Assembly (NCBI RefSeq): GCF_033807575.1 | Contig: NC_084729.1 | Coordinates: 2,542,001 to 2,606,000, forward strand | DNA: 64,000 bases | Origin: Cydia pomonella | Lineage: Eukaryota; Arthropoda; Insecta; Lepidoptera; Tortricidae | Reading direction: 5' to 3' | In this document: one piece after another, positions 31,546-44,150 of the stretch | Position numbering within the stretch: position 1 is the first letter of the stretch | Layout: the number at the start of each line of letters is the position of its first letter | Program-made: the position numbers and the translations under genes | Notes under the pieces: generated by a model | Database searches by the model: none | The model's input: only the letters and a program-made list of their open reading frames with translations | Told to the model about the DNA's origin: nothing

Positions 31546-32027
31546 TACACCGTGTTTTTATTGAATTGCGTTAACTCCGGGGTTTCAGTAAGTACGTTTA
31601 AGGAAACTAAATGGCATAGTTAATTTTCAAAAAAAAATATATTTTTTGTTTTTTTTTTACTATTTTTATTTTTATAAAAAGTAACTAAATGTTGCATATA
31701 GCGTTGTTGTAACACGGGCATTACATTTAACTCAACCAAACAATTGAAAACTGTGACATATCAATGTCATTTCTAACATCGATCGTCCGAGATAGTACGT
31801 ACGTTTAGTAGCAAATGTATGAACTCGCACTAAATACTAACTAATAAGTAAACAGGTCCTAAAGCAAGTGTACACGCTCGTAAGGGCCTTATAATATAAA
31901 AATTTATGATTGATTATCTCCGAAATGGAGTTAGTTAGAATATCGGTATCTTTGAGAAAGTTACTTAATTTAAGCTCAGGAATGCACCCTCGAAATTAAC
32001 GCAAATAAAAAAAAACACGGTGTATAT
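31546..32027. mobile_element. MITE family M2, copy 2
   Basis: TACACCGTGTTTTTATTG on the left and AAAAAAACACGGTGTA on the right: a clean inverted terminal pair about 480 bp apart. The internal sequence (ATCGATCGTCCGAGAT, GTACACGCTCGTA) matches copy 1. Confidence 0.85.
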
Positions 32028-33056
32028 GCTGATAACACATCACTGGTGTCATATGCTTTTTGGCCACTTGTGAAAACTGAACACTCCTTTTTTCTTAAAA
32101 CCATACTGTGTTCTCTTGAGGGAAGTTTGTCTGGGAGTTAATCCCATAGACACAGTTGCGAGGAAAATCTTGTAAAGCCGCACGGTGATTTAATTCATGT
32201 TACATCATTTCCAATTATGAGAACAGTATCGTCATAGCTTATCCCTTGGAGTGGTAGGCCGTCGGCTCCCAACTGATTATTTCATTTAAATTTCAAATTT
32301 GATTAATTGAAATAAAATCAAAATTCCAACAACTCTAAACGACATATGCCACTTGAAGAGTTATGAAAAAAATTACTGCCAATTTTTTTTCTCTGATAGG
32401 CTGCTAGACACTTAGTTTATTAATGAGCATGTTGGCCAATGTACAAGGTTCAACATTCGTCTTTAAGTATAATCAAAGATACATATTTGAGTAAGATGCA
32501 CAAAATCTAAGATAATTTCGTGTTTCGAATAATTTTACGGCAATTCTGATGAACATAAGTTGATGTTTGACAATTTGTTGACCACAAAACATATGGGGCA
32601 GTACAGCTACAGCGCCATCTGTTCTGTATGTCAAATTGGGGGGTACTTTTTTTTCATGGACTTTACCTGTCTATCACAATCAATTAATAAATATATAAAT
32701 AATTCTCTTTGGTATAATTTAATTCTTTCAACATGTGTAGGTATGTGTCCCCGTTTGAAGCTTGGAGTCCCAGTGTTCCCTTTATTAAGCAAATTGTCAC
32801 AGTCAATGATCAGAATTTGGCAAGGGATGCCATACGTCCCCGGTTAAAGCTTGGTGTCCCAGTGATAAAATTAAAAAAAAATAACAATTGTCGCGGTTGA
32901 TGTCGGTACACTTAGGCAACTCTAGACAATTTTGTTTGTAAAACTTGTACTTTAGTAGCTCTCGTTTAGAGTTATGCCGTTTTCGAGAATGTTCTCCAAT
33001 TTGTATGGGCAACATTCTCGCTTGCATTGACATATATAGCTAAGGACAGGCTTTAC

Positions 33057-33243
33057 GGCCACTAAGAATGGCGCTAGTTCAGTGGTGTCACTCTCGAATT
33101 CGAGGCAATCGTGCAGTCTAACGTAACTAGTTGCGACCAGTCGCGCGCGTGGTGCGAACTCACCAACCAATCGCGTTGCGGCGTTACTGCACGAATTGCC
33201 TCGAATTCGTGTGCGTGACACCGCTGTACTGGCCCCATTCTTA
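33057..33243. mobile_element. MITE M18, about 190 bp
   Basis: TAAGAATGGCGC ... TCTCGAATTCGAGGCAATCG on the left and CGAATTGCCTCGAATTCGTG ... GGCCCCATTCTTA on the right; about 60-bp arms. Confidence 0.85.
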
Positions 33244-33254
33244 TTGTCCATACC

Positions 33255-33480
33255 TTGGATATTATTATTATTATTTTATTTGATCCACTAGCAGCTCTTG
33301 GAGCTGATGCGTGTATATCGCAGCACTTGTGTTTATTTAGCACTTTTTAATGTTCTAAAATGTGTATCTAGTCTATTTTTGAAAGAGTTCACCAATGGTG
33401 CACTAACAACAGTTTCTGGTTAAGAGTCCCACACATTTACTACACGATTTGGCAAGAAGTGTTTCCTAGGGTTGCTAACT
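33255..33480 (-). pseudogene. LINE ORF2 C-terminus
   Basis: The minus strand encodes ETVVSAPLVNSFKNRLDTHF ... LKSAK then stop, followed by a 3' end with an ATT/AAT microsatellite at 33260-33275. Confidence 0.7.
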
Positions 33481-34007
33481 TACTAGCACATGGAGGTTTG
33501 ACTAGTTTTTTTAGAGTGTCCTCTCAACCTTACATTCTGGCTTAATATGTATAGGTCTTTAATATTTGGAATATTGTAATGTCCAGACAAGATTTAGTAT
33601 GTGTAGATATATATGTCAATGCTCGCTAGAGAATATTTCCCACAGTAAACGGAGAACGTTCACGAGAATTTCACAACTCTACTGTCGCCGAAATAGATAT
33701 CATTAGAACACATTAGCTATCTGCTAATTCCTCATTTAATGTGGCTCACAAATATCAATAAATTCAAGTAGGTTTCAAATTTGAGCAAAGGGCTTCTATT
33801 TAAACAGCCTTTAATAATCCAACTAGAATGCTGATAAGCATTTGGGACGGTGATAACACCGCTCAGAACTAAAAGGCAGTACCCGTGTATGATAACCATA
33901 TGTTTAAAAAATTTTTATGACCGAACATATGGCAAATGTGTGAAGTACCTTATCTGACCCCGTTTTGTGTAGGTTGTGAAATTGCCAAAGTATATTGGAA
34001 CACATCT

Positions 34008-34085
34008 TATCGCAGATTTGTCAAATTTAACCTTTAATAACATCACAATACGTGTTAAGGCACGCGTCTTCGTGAATGACACGAT
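34008..34085. mobile_element. MITE M9, copy 2 (left arm eroded)
   Basis: GCAGATTTGTCAAATTTAAC and CGTCTTCGTGAATGACACGA. Confidence 0.65.
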
Positions 34086-34370
34086 GTATATATGTCGTCG
34101 GCACCCGATCGTAAGATCAGACACATCGTGAAATTCCTAGGCGTATTGTGAAACGTGAAAATCATAGCCATGTTCGCTGAGTCGACGGAGCCCCGCGTAT
34201 CTCCTATTACTGGACGGGTTGCCCCGCGGGCATCTGAAGCAGCCTAACGAACCTACCCTACCTATCTATTGGTTTAATATGCCTACCGCCAAAACATTAC
34301 ACAAGAACATCACGATCTACCTGATCTTACAATCGGCCGCGGACATAGGAGTGCAAATACATATTCACAT

Positions 34371-34730
34371 TTTTTTTTTTTTATACTACGTCGGTGGCAA
34401 ACAAGCATACGGCCCGCCTGATGGTAAGCAGTATCCGTAGCCTATGTACGCCTGCAACTCCAGAGGAGTTACATGCGCGTTGCCGACCCTAACCCCACCC
34501 CCCTCGTTGAGCTCTGGCAACCTTACTCACCGGCAGGAACACAACACTATGAGTAGGGTCAAGTGTTATTTGGCTGCGGTTTTCTGTAAGGTGGAGGTAT
34601 TTCCCCAGTTGGGCTCTGCTCTAGATCTGGAATGACATCTGCTGTGCTGTGCCCTACCACACAAGGCGAGATGACATTCACATTGCCCATACCTCTCTTT
34701 TGGACGTAGTTTAAGGACATACCCGGGTCC
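34371..34730 (-). mobile_element. SINE-like family A, near full length
   Basis: T run, ATACTACGTCGGTGGC, and the 5' end ACCCGGGTCC at ~34724-34730. Collinear with the 11204 and 22601 copies. Confidence 0.8.
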
Positions 34731-36384
34731 GAGTTTAACACAACTTAACACAACTTTAAAGGTTATAGGTGTTTAAACCGAAATAGATTGTGACCATTTA
34801 TATACGTATTCTGCGTATTCTGCAGCGGTATTGATATACGGGACGGGAAAAAATACGGGACGTTATACTCAAAATACGGGACGTTTGGCAACTAATCGCC
34901 ATTCAAAACTCAGCTAACTTAATCTGTAAGCGTTCTGAAAACAGCATTGTTAAAAACGGCGCTCTCATCCGAAAACTCCACACAATACGTGTTTACCCAG
35001 GTGGCCGATGGACGGCGGACTTATTACGCAGTTACACTTTCGAGCTACGTTTGCCGCGGGCAAACACGATGTTTTCCGTATTCGGAAATGAGTTCAGCGT
35101 ATAATTGGTATTTCATTAGCCCCTGAAATACCTATTATACGCTGAATACTATGCTTTTATTACCAAGATACTTATGACCCTTCGATGGGCAGTTTACAAA
35201 TTTATTTGGTTTTGTATGGGCATGTCTATTGGGTAGTAGATTGGGCAATGTAACTGTATTTTTATTGAGGGTCTACGGCGAATTTTTTCTCTCGCTCGAA
35301 TATGCAACAGTATGCGCACGAAAGAGGCACATCACTAAGATAAAATATAAATGCATGACGCATACATCTGACATTGTCACGTCTATCGCCATAGCAACTG
35401 CATGAAACATAGGTAATGCAAGGTCTTAAACAGAGGTTAGGGATACACCAAGGTCAACACCCTTCGACCGTGCACATCTGTTGCATACACAGCAATGAAA
35501 TCTGCACCTAAAAGCGTAAAAAATAAAGCATACAATATTTTACCGCATCATTGCTTTACGATTGCGAACCTTACCTACAGAGAATAAGGGTGTTTTAGTT
35601 TCCCCTTTAAAACTGAAACTAATGGGCGCGAAACAAATCAAAAGAAGACTTATTTACGCGCGTTAAAGTTCATTTTAGATTGATTTCTAAATGTATTTAA
35701 TAATCAGAGTTAGTGTGCGTCAGCAACAATTAAATTATAAAGACTGGGATTTATAAGAGACCTGTAACATATAATCATGTGTCTTTGAAAGCTATGGTTG
35801 TTAGAAACTGGTTAAAGGTGAAAACTGGTAGCCTCGAAACAAGATGCGTTTCTCATTATTATTGTAGATTCACATTAAGTCATACATTTTGAGGGCCTAG
35901 GGCAGGGGAACGGGTTGGCAAGGAGCAGAAGGCCTACCACGGAAATCGAAATTTGGTTACCTTTTTGCATATTTAATAGACAGGCAGATAATGAAATTTA
36001 GATTTTAGGTTTACTGCGGTAGTGCCTCAGCTCTTTGGACGTACAACTATGGCTCTATCAGTGTCCTAAAAAAGTCAATGGCGCTACAAAAATGACAAAA
36101 CATGCAACTTGACAGTCTTTGTTATTCCTTATCTCTGACAGTAATTCTCATGACCATTGTCTGGTCTAGAAACCTAAGTGTCTACGTGTGAATAGCCAGT
36201 TAATGTTTTATCAGACGGTGTATGCGCGAAGTCGTTTTTTGCGTTCGCTGTTTAATGATGTCATAAACGGTTTAAGTTATACGAATCTAGTCGCCGCCAT
36301 ACAATTGGAGTTACGCTCTCATTTTATAACGACAAACTGAACTAGTATGAAAGACATGAACATTCAATTTCCATATAATGATTT

Positions 36385-36605
36385 TGACGACCTGTCTGAC
36401 CTAGTGGATGGTTCAAATCCTGGTAAGGGCATTTATTCGTGTGATGAGCATGGATATTTGTTTCTGAGTCATGGGTGTTTTCTATGTATTTAAGTATTTA
36501 TAAATATTTATATATTATATATATATCGTTGTCTAAGTACCCGCAACACAAGCCTTATTGAGCTTACCGTGGGACTTAGTCAATTTGTGTATTATTTATT
36601 TATTA
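36385..36605 (+). mobile_element. tRNA-derived SINE family B
   Basis: Plus copy: TCTGACCTAGTGG, GGTTCAAATCCTGG, TTATTCGTGTGATGAGC, and an end at TTGTGTATTATTTATT. Confidence 0.8.
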
Positions 36606-37839
36606 AACCAACACGATTTTCATTCATAGTCTCGTACTAGTTTTAAAATTATTCAATTTACATGTATCTATGTCTGGTACTATTTACCGATTACCGAAAA
36701 TAGTCTGTATGTGTACAAACACTATCTTATTGTAGGCCGTTTTCGACTCCACATATTTGACATAATACTATTACTATACAGACACCAACACGCACCACAC
36801 TTTTAATTATTTAATAGGCTAGCTACTAAAGTAATTTTTTTTAAATTAGTACTTCGAGCAACGGCTAACAGCTATATATTCCATATTATTCAGTTAAAAG
36901 CTCTCATATTAGCTTCCGCATTTCAGACCAAGTATTGTTGAAATTGAATGTCAATTGCATTGCATTATAAAAAAATAGTACTTTTATTGAATATAAATCC
37001 AAGCCAAAAAGCAACCATCTCTGTCAGTCTAATTACGCCTTAATTGGAGTAAAAGTGAAAGATGCTCGAAATAGCCAACTTCGGTGTTTGCGGTAGGCCT
37101 TCTAGTAATTTTCAACACCTTGTCCGCTTCTTAGTTAATATTTCCTATGCGTGAGTAAATTTGCATTTAGCAGCCCCAAACCCGTTTGCAGGCATCGATT
37201 TACGAAGCCTTTCCCTTGCGCATCTGCTTCCCTGTAGACTGGCTTGACCACTTCCGGGCAACTTGTGAATCACCTTAAGGCCCAGAGCCCCCGAAAGTTT
37301 GATATCTTTTGCATATTTTAATTGATATATTTAAATTTCGATTTTTTCGTGTTTTGCGGTAGGTCCTCGGAGGCTTAGAGCGACGTAGCTCTCAAACTTA
37401 TGAACCTACTTGAATGCGTTTTTATCGAGTCTTGATTGTAAAGTTGAAAGTTGAATTGGTTGAGAAGTTGAAGTTGAGTTGACGTTGAGTTGGCTTTTTG
37501 ATGGAAAGTGCCGGAATAAATTATATTATCAGTTACGGTATTTTATTCAATTTCACTGTACACGATGAAATTTAATCAGTCATCGATGGCGATCACACTC
37601 AAACGCCAAGCTCCCGGGCGCAAAGGAGCTAATGTGAAGCTTACTCGAAAGTGTGAAGGTTACTTTGACAGCGTCCGCCATGACACCTATAGTTGTCCAG
37701 TCTAAAAAGGTTCAACAACACATAACAACTCATCTACACCATCCATCTTCATATCTTAACATTCATTACCACCATCACCTTTCATAACAACACAACATCA
37801 TCCCAGTGTCACATAATTAATTCATTAGAGATATAAAAC

Positions 37840-37930
37840 ATCACACAGACCTTACGGATCCAGCCGCCCGTACACTTCGCGGGGACTGGACCCAAAATTT
37901 TTAACGCATAATAAAATAAAATAAAGTTGT
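37840..37930 (+). mobile_element. Retroposon 3' end
   Basis: CGGATCCAGCCGCCCGTACA, CGCGGGGACTGGACCC, then an ATAAA-repeat tail (AATAAAATAAAATAAAG at ~37907-37925). The unit resembles a LINE or SINE 3' end; family not recognised. Confidence 0.4.
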
Positions 37931-37984
37931 CCTTGGCGCTGCGGGCCCGACAAGTTACGACGTCTTTAGGTGTTCTTGGCGTTC

Positions 37985-38118
37985 AAATGTTAAATAACCA
38001 ACTCCAGAATCGCGAAAACAATTGACATAGAAAATATCAACATCAGGCCAGCCGAAATGTATGAAACAGCCAATTTTTATCTGATTTCGGGGTTGGTGCC
38101 ATAGTTAAAGGTGATCGC
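37985..38118. mobile_element. MITE family M3, degraded interior
   Basis: AACCAACTCCAGAATCGCGA and GATTTCGGGGTTGGTGCC match the inner arms of the 58210 element without its outer TIRs. Confidence 0.45.
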
Positions 38119-38357
38119 TATCCATGACTAAATTAGAAAAATTGGTTCTTATTCACCGATTAAATTTCATCGTGTATTTAAAATTAAAAGAAATACACTG
38201 TATGTATGTAAAATGACGTCCCAGACTCAAAAACCAGCTAAAGTTACAGGTTATTCGAGAGCTTATAAACATCAATGCCTACTCCATCTGTGTACTTACA
38301 ACAATACGTGACACGCTGGAGGTCGAGGATAATACGCAAAATGTACTACTACCGCGC

Positions 38358-40472
38358 CACAATGTATTATAGACCCCATTTTTGTTGCATGTGCTTTTTC
38401 TTCCAGAAATCGAAAGTTTTTGTCATTTTAAGCTTACTAGTAAAACTCCGGCTTAGATATGACGAGTAGATTTTGAGAAAAAAAAAATCAAAGTTTGCCT
38501 TTATCCGGGTCCGAAAAAACACAAAATAAAATATTGCAAAAAATTTAAAACACATTTTCTTATCTTTATAACGATTATCAGATATTGCTATCACTCCGGA
38601 TATATGTGCAAAATTGGGTCCTTCTACCTACTACGGATAACGAAATATTAAATAATTTGTCATTATTCTTTAGATTTTATTTAATCGTCCATAACACAGT
38701 ATTAGCAGATAAAAAGTGACTTAAACGAAACCTTGGAAATACTTCTATTCATGGTATTAATTTTGTAAGCTAATTCAGCGTTATTTAGAAGTTATCAGTA
38801 ATTTTAGTTTTTGTTCAGGGTTGTCACAATCGTATATCCGGGTGTTAATAATATTTTTATTCTGGTGTAAATGTCTTTTTAAAATTTTAGTGATAATAAT
38901 TATTCACCTTATTCAAACTTCAGCTTCGTTCTGAAGAATCAAATTTTCATCCACATTTATCTCGGCTGATGAATAATCGTCCGTGACTTTAAAATGGTCA
39001 TGAATGGGTTTTAGCAGATTGACTGCTGCCGTAGGTAGGGGAATCTTTTTTGTTTTATTTTTTCTCTCTTTTATGGTAAAGTCCGATATAAATGGGTCGG
39101 ATGTAACAAGTGCTCTGTGGAACAAATCAAACATAGCTGATTCACGGCAGATTTTTCTTGAATGATGTTCCCTATCTTGTCGCCAAAACTTGTTACGTGA
39201 CTCTGCTGCTTGTTCCGATAACATTCCAATCGGTAACGTGGTGAAATCTATTATTTTTGCACCATGTACTAAAATTTTGTGTAACGTAACTGTCATTGGA
39301 TGCCACTTATATGTTTTCACGTATTTTGAAGCCAGGTTTCTGCAGAAACTGCCAAACTTCTCAGAATCAACTTGCAAGTTGCTGGACAAGACTGTTAATA
39401 TAATATATAAATCGTCTAAAAGCCACTTTTCAACATTCAAAATTTCAGCGAATGTACTTCGGTACCTATCGGAGAATGCTCTTCGTGCTGTGTTGCCGTC
39501 ATTAGTGGTGCCGGACGTTGGTTGCACCACATCCACAAGCAGGCCCATTTTTTCTCGGACTTCATCCTGTATTCTTTTTTTGCGCAGTTTTACCAAACGA
39601 CCACCTTCAGAATTTTCTGGAATTCGCCATTTTTTGACTTCGGATTTATATCCAAGTTTAAGCACAAATTCTAAAGCTCTAATCCAAGCGTGTAATGGAC
39701 TCAAGCCGTAAATCAATCTCTCTTCCATAATCTCCATGCTACATGTAATGACATGGGGTTTTAGCTATCGCCTAACGAGGGTGGACTCCTTCCCATGTCA
39801 CACATAGCATTTCATCGAAAGTTTGTTCGCTGTAAATACGAAACTGTTATTTTAAGCTAATTTAAACAAAAAGCTTATGAGTTGAAATCAAGATTAAAAA
39901 GAAGTTTCAATAATAAAATAATATACAAAACCATACTTCAAAAATAAAAATATATATTTATATATTTTATGATGAAGTGACAACCCTAGCACAAAAATAC
40001 CCGGATATAAACCGGATATAAATTAAAATACCAATAACTTCTAAATAACGCTGAATTAGCTTACAAAATTAATACCATGAATAGAAGTATTTCCAAGGTT
40101 TCGTTTAAGTCACTTTTTATCTGCTAATACTGTGTTATGGACGATTAAATAAAATCTAAAGAATAATGACAAATTATTTAATATTTCGTTATCCGTAGTA
40201 GGTAGAAGGACCCAATTTTGCACATATATCCGGAGTGATAGCAATATCTGATAATCGTTATAAAGATAAGAAAATATGTTTTAAATTTTTTTGCAATATT
40301 TTATTTTGTGTTTTTTCGGACCCGGATAAAGGCAAACTTTGATTTTTTTTTTCTCAAAATCTACTCGTCATATCTAAGCCGGAGTTTTACTAGTAAGCTT
40401 AAAATGACAAAAACTTTCGATTTCTGGAAGAAAAAGCACATGCAACAAAAATGGGGTCTATAGTACATTGTG
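38358..40472 (-). mobile_element. Transib/RAG1-superfamily DNA transposon, 2115 bp, internally deleted
   Basis: Both ends begin CACAATG, fitting the CACWATG termini described for Transib elements and close to the V(D)J heptamer. They are flanked by a perfect 5-bp GC-rich duplication CGCGC (38353-38357 and 40473-40477). The terminal inverted repeats are about 445 bp (38358-38803 and 40027-40472) and nearly identical; I see only single-base and A-run differences. A second matching patch further in (GGGTTGTCAC at ~38818 against GTGACAACCC at ~39978) extends the fold. The interior carries one reading frame on the minus strand covering only the C-terminal transposase domain. Transib TIRs are usually tens of bases, so these are unusually long. 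Confidence 0.85.
38913..39737 (-). CDS. C-terminal Transib/RAG1-like transposase fragment (274 aa)
   Basis: Uninterrupted frame with ATG at 39737. It contains LSPLHAWIRALEF (12-24), SGTTNDGNTARRAF (75-88), TVTLHKILVHGAKII (149-163) and LSEQAAESRNKFWRQ (173-187). These align in order with the RAG1/Transib catalytic core: RAG1 has GNGNFARK, a HK.L.H motif, and SEGNESGNK carrying the third catalytic acid. Glu179 here is the likely equivalent of that Glu. The two upstream catalytic Asp residues are absent: upstream minus-strand sequence (39738-40026) is AT-rich and non-coding. A full Transib transposase is about 2.5 times longer. The fragment cannot be an active enzyme alone. Residual coding from a deleted element is most likely; a captured domain is possible. 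Confidence 0.8.
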   Translation of the reverse strand: MEIMEERLIYGLSPLHAWIRALEFVLKLGYKSEVKKWRIPENSEGGRLVKLRKKRIQDEVREKMGLLVDVVQPTSGTTNDGNTARRAFSDRYRSTFAEILNVEKWLLDDLYIILTVLSSNLQVDSEKFGSFCRNLASKYVKTYKWHPMTVTLHKILVHGAKIIDFTTLPIGMLSEQAAESRNKFWRQDREHHSRKICRESAMFDLFHRALVTSDPFISDFTIKERKNKTKKIPLPTAAVNLLKPIHDHFKVTDDYSSAEINVDENLILQNEAEV

Positions 40473-41074
40473 CGCGCCTACAACTTTGTAAACAAGTCCA
40501 TACTAAAAGTAGATTACCCTTAGGTGTTTAATTTAATTAGGTTATTTAGGTAGTAATTACACAAAATCCCTCCTAATATTAAGTCGCCGAAAGCCACTAT
40601 GTCTGTCTGTCACCTCTTGACGTACCGCTGAATTGATACAGATGAAATTTGATATGAAGTTAGAAGGACTGGGTATATTTTATCATTGTTACCATCAGCT
40701 AAACTGCTAAAATAAAATAATTAGTTGTATAAGTTCAATTGAAAGCCAAAGGTTACACGCATATAGTAATCATAAAATTAATATCTCAAACCTATCGGGC
40801 CTCAACATGTTTCCTTCTACTTTTTGCGCGCAAAAACATTCAAGGTGAGAGATAACACATAAAAACAACATTACTTTTATATTTCTATATCGCTATATAA
40901 TCTAGCTCGCATTCAAAATGTTTTCTTTTCGTAAAGGTAAGATATGATTGTATAATATGCGACGTTCCATGGATAAAAGGTACTTTATGGCTGTCGCTTA
41001 CTCTATGATTAAACATGCTCCTGTTCTAATGCGATGCTACGCGACGTATGCGACTACCGACATAAGGGATCTCG

Positions 41075-41204
41075 GGGCCTACTGCGAAAACCGAAATTCG
41101 CAAATTGCGGGGATCTTTCTCTTTTACTCTCACTAAGACGTAATTAGAGTGACAGAGAAAAATGCCCGCATTTGACGAACTTGGATTTTTGTGGTTATAG
41201 CCCT
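41075..41204. mobile_element. MITE M10 (GGGCCTACCGCGAAAACC), copy 1
   Basis: GGGGCCTACTGCGAAAACCG and TTGGATTTTTGTGGTTATAG; internal CTAAGACGTAATTAGAGTGA. Confidence 0.8.
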
Positions 41205-41639
41205 GTATCCGTGGACCGTCACATATATACATATATGTATGTATAGTATAGATGAGTTACTTGTCACGCTAGCTATGCGTGCTGGATTTTCGTGCGTAAA
41301 CATGTGTCCCATCCTCACAGTTCACTGAGAATTCGAAAATTAAACTTTATTGCAAAGATATAAGATCTATCAAATGTTTAAAATAGTGAATATAATACAC
41401 GTGTCACATAGTTACTACGTAGCCGTAGTAAAAAAATCCGTCAGGGGAGTTAAGTGTTTTAGGCCCGGAATATTTTCTCGTCGGGCTCGTATGGCAGCTT
41501 ACCAATAACCTGCAAATCTGTATTATATTTCATTGAATTCAAATCTAAGTTATCGAAGGTTATCATGTTAAAAATCGGCTAATTAGCTTCAATAGAAGTG
41601 TTAAAAAATAATGTCACATACCCGACGCTTATCTAAAAT

Positions 41640-41865
41640 GCCCCATGGAAAAACTGAAATGTCTTCATCATCATCTGAGGCATTGCAGCCGCGGATGGGC
41701 CTTAGCCTGGTCAAGCAAATGTCTCCAGTCCGATCTATTCGTGGCCTTCCTTCTCCAACTTGTCATTCCTAAGGTCCTGATATCCTGGTATACGCCGTCC
41801 AACCATCTGAGCTTGGGCCTGCCTTTACCTCTGCGGCTCTCCGGTCGGCCTTCTAGAAGGCGTTT
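41640..41865 (-). pseudogene. LINE (RTE-like) ORF2 C-terminus
   Basis: The minus strand encodes GRPERRRGKGRPKLRWLDGV ... LGMTSWRRKATNRSDWRHLL ... QAKAHPRL. The pattern GRPxxRWLDxVxxDxRxLG..WR...WR.LL..AKAHP is the standard end of arthropod non-LTR ORF2. A GATGATGATGAAG tail follows at 41660-41675. Confidence 0.8.
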
Positions 41866-42449
41866 GAGTAGTCTGTAGTACCCAAAAACTGAAATATAGG
41901 GAATGTTATTTTAAATTGAGTAAAGTTTGCGTATTAACCTTATTTGCGCTGTTAAAAGGGTAAGATGTCAAAGATACGTGGATTGTCAAACAGAAATATA
42001 AACATAGAAAGTACCTATATATATACATAAGATTCATACCTATTGATCTGAAACTTAATTTCTTTATCAGTCATCCGTCCTACACGATAAATTCGCAGAA
42101 AATTCCTGAAATTGTTATTGATTCAGCTGTAATCTAGGTTACTTAATGAATGATCATCGAGTGAATATTCGATCTTATCAACATACGCGTTTTTTTGCTC
42201 CGTCTAACGTCTGTCACAGTCCAAATAATTGTCAAATACGTACATAATTATAGGTAAATACAAAACATACTTCTAATGACACTTGCTGGTGTGCCAAAGA
42301 ATTAAACTGCTTCGGTAATCGAGTGAACAAAAATAAATAAGGATCATATTGCAGAATAGCGTATATAGTTTTTGGGGTTATGAGTACTTTATTCTATTCA
42401 ATATTTTTATTCAGTCATAAACGTATATCAACTAGCTACATATTAAAAG

Positions 42450-42760
42450 CCGTCCAAAAATGGTCCTTCGACCCGGACAATAATCGTCGCCAAAACAAAA
42501 AACTAAGCTTGCCTCAAAACTAAGTGTCGAGTCAGGTCATAATGTCATCTCTTTCACTCTTGGTGGGTCTTAAAAAGGGTAAAGGTGATAGCATTAATGA
42601 TCTCAGTCGCCAGTTAGTTTTGCGGCAAGTATAATAACAGCTGACCTAAAGTGGTCCTTCGAGCATTCATTAATCGTCGCCAAAAACAATGGAGGCCTGA
42701 CCCCAGTCTCGCAAGTGACCTAATTCACGGCCCCGCTGCGTCCGCGCACGTACCCACTCC
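42450..42760 (+). other. Possible LTR-retrotransposon relic
   Basis: Two copies of TGGTCCTTCGA...AATCGTCGCCAAAA (about 42462 and 42652) lie 190 bp apart. This motif resembles the leader region of BEL/gypsy-type elements, but no gag, pol or LTR pair is visible. Confidence 0.25.
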
Positions 42761-42892
42761 AACAATCGTTAGTCCTTATGTATCTGTAGTAAGGTTCAGA
42801 ATTGTTAGTAAACAGTTGACGACGCGGCCTTGTGTGGAGGTTGCGCGTCTTGCGGCACGTTCGCATCTGGATGTGCGTTGCAACTTCAACTT

Positions 42893-43020
42893 CAACATTT
42901 ATTCAGCAAATAGGCCACAAGGGCACTTTTACACTTCAACATGGAATTTACATACAAGTAAAAACAAGCACATCAACAATTATAAAATACAATTAACTGA
43001 AAACATTAATGCAAACTAAA
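42893..43020 (-). mobile_element. LINE 3' end, inverted
   Basis: CTTCAACATTTATTCAGCAA and ATAGGCCACAAGGGCAC are the complement of the 3' end seen at 14495 and 53972, with further AT-rich 3' UTR to about 43020. Confidence 0.65.
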
Positions 43021-44150
43021 GTATTATTATTACTTAGAGATTATATAAAGTCTCTGAATGTCGAATTACAAAAAATAATAAAACAACAGATAGAAAAAAA
43101 ATCTAAAATTATTTAGAGGTGTAAATATCTCTAAATGTCAGAATTAAATGATTATATCGTTTATCAAAATATCCTTAGAGATTAAGAGTTGCATTGCCGT
43201 TGATTTGTGAGTCAGTATGTATTAATTTTGATATGTTTCACTATACCCTGAAAAGATAGACCGTATATTATACTATAGGTATTGTTTTTTGTTTACTACG
43301 GGGCGGGTTGAAAAACGCAAAAGATAGGTTTTCCAAATATTATAAAATGGTATGAAAGAGATGATTTGTTCGTTATCATAAAAATAAGCTTTTCTGAGCT
43401 TACGAGAAAATAACTAATGATATTTTTTAAAGATTGTAAGGAACTGCTAGAATAATAAGTAATGGGCGGCTGACGGATGCAAATTACGTCAAAATTATGT
43501 TGAACGATATACGTAATATGAATACGACTACAATCGATTTAAATAAAGACAACATAATTTCAATAAAGTTATAGTGTAAATTCTTGAAATAATTAATCAT
43601 AATTTTTCTTTATTCGATATTTTCAGTCCAATCCTTTTATACTATACCCCACTATACACTTATACAGGGGAAATGACCTCTCTACATCTACAGATGTAAG
43701 AGGTGCGTATTCGTAAAGTGATACTTCATCATTATTTGGAACTTACTGATATAATAACAAAAAATGCATATATATTTTTATACATAAATATTACTCGAAA
43801 CTATTAAGTCTTATCCATCTTATGCTTTCGTCACCATATTGCATCCATCGGCCGCCCTTTGATAATAAGACATCTGTCACATACTTCTATATTTTATTCT
43901 CACAACTTGAACCCAGAAATACCATTTGACCTTGTATCACTTAACATGTACTCAATAATACGATAAACGGCCATATTTAAATAAAAACAAACGAAGCTAT
44001 TCGTTGTAAAAACATTCGAATATCGAAAACATGTTAATTATGACGAGTTACGCAAATAATAATAATGAGCAAGCAAACACCAACTGACGTAAGATATTAA
44101 ATTCACACGGAGTTGTTACTCCATTTCGAACGTATATACACTGACATCTG

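Larger units (their letters stand above)
32028..38350. other. Intergenic, mostly unassigned
   Basis: Holds M18, a LINE end, M9, SINEs A and B and a retroposon end. 34740-36380 contains GATACGGGACGGGAAAAAAT-type sequence (34835-34890), also seen loosely near 49675. 36610-37840 shows GTTGAAGTTGAGTTGACGTT low-complexity sequence (37437-37495). No gene recognised. Confidence 0.55.
40478..44150. other. Intergenic, LINE-like and unassigned
   Basis: 40560-40680 (CTATGTCTGTCTGTCACCTC and a GATGAAATTTGATATGAAG block) matches a repeat type also present at 59755-59830. Otherwise M10, an RTE-like LINE end, LTR-like motifs and AT-rich sequence. No gene recognised. Confidence 0.5.

Noticed and set aside
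39190..39711. Plus-strand 173-codon frame
   Set aside because: Antisense shadow of the Transib-like frame 38913-39737, which carries the recognisable motifs.
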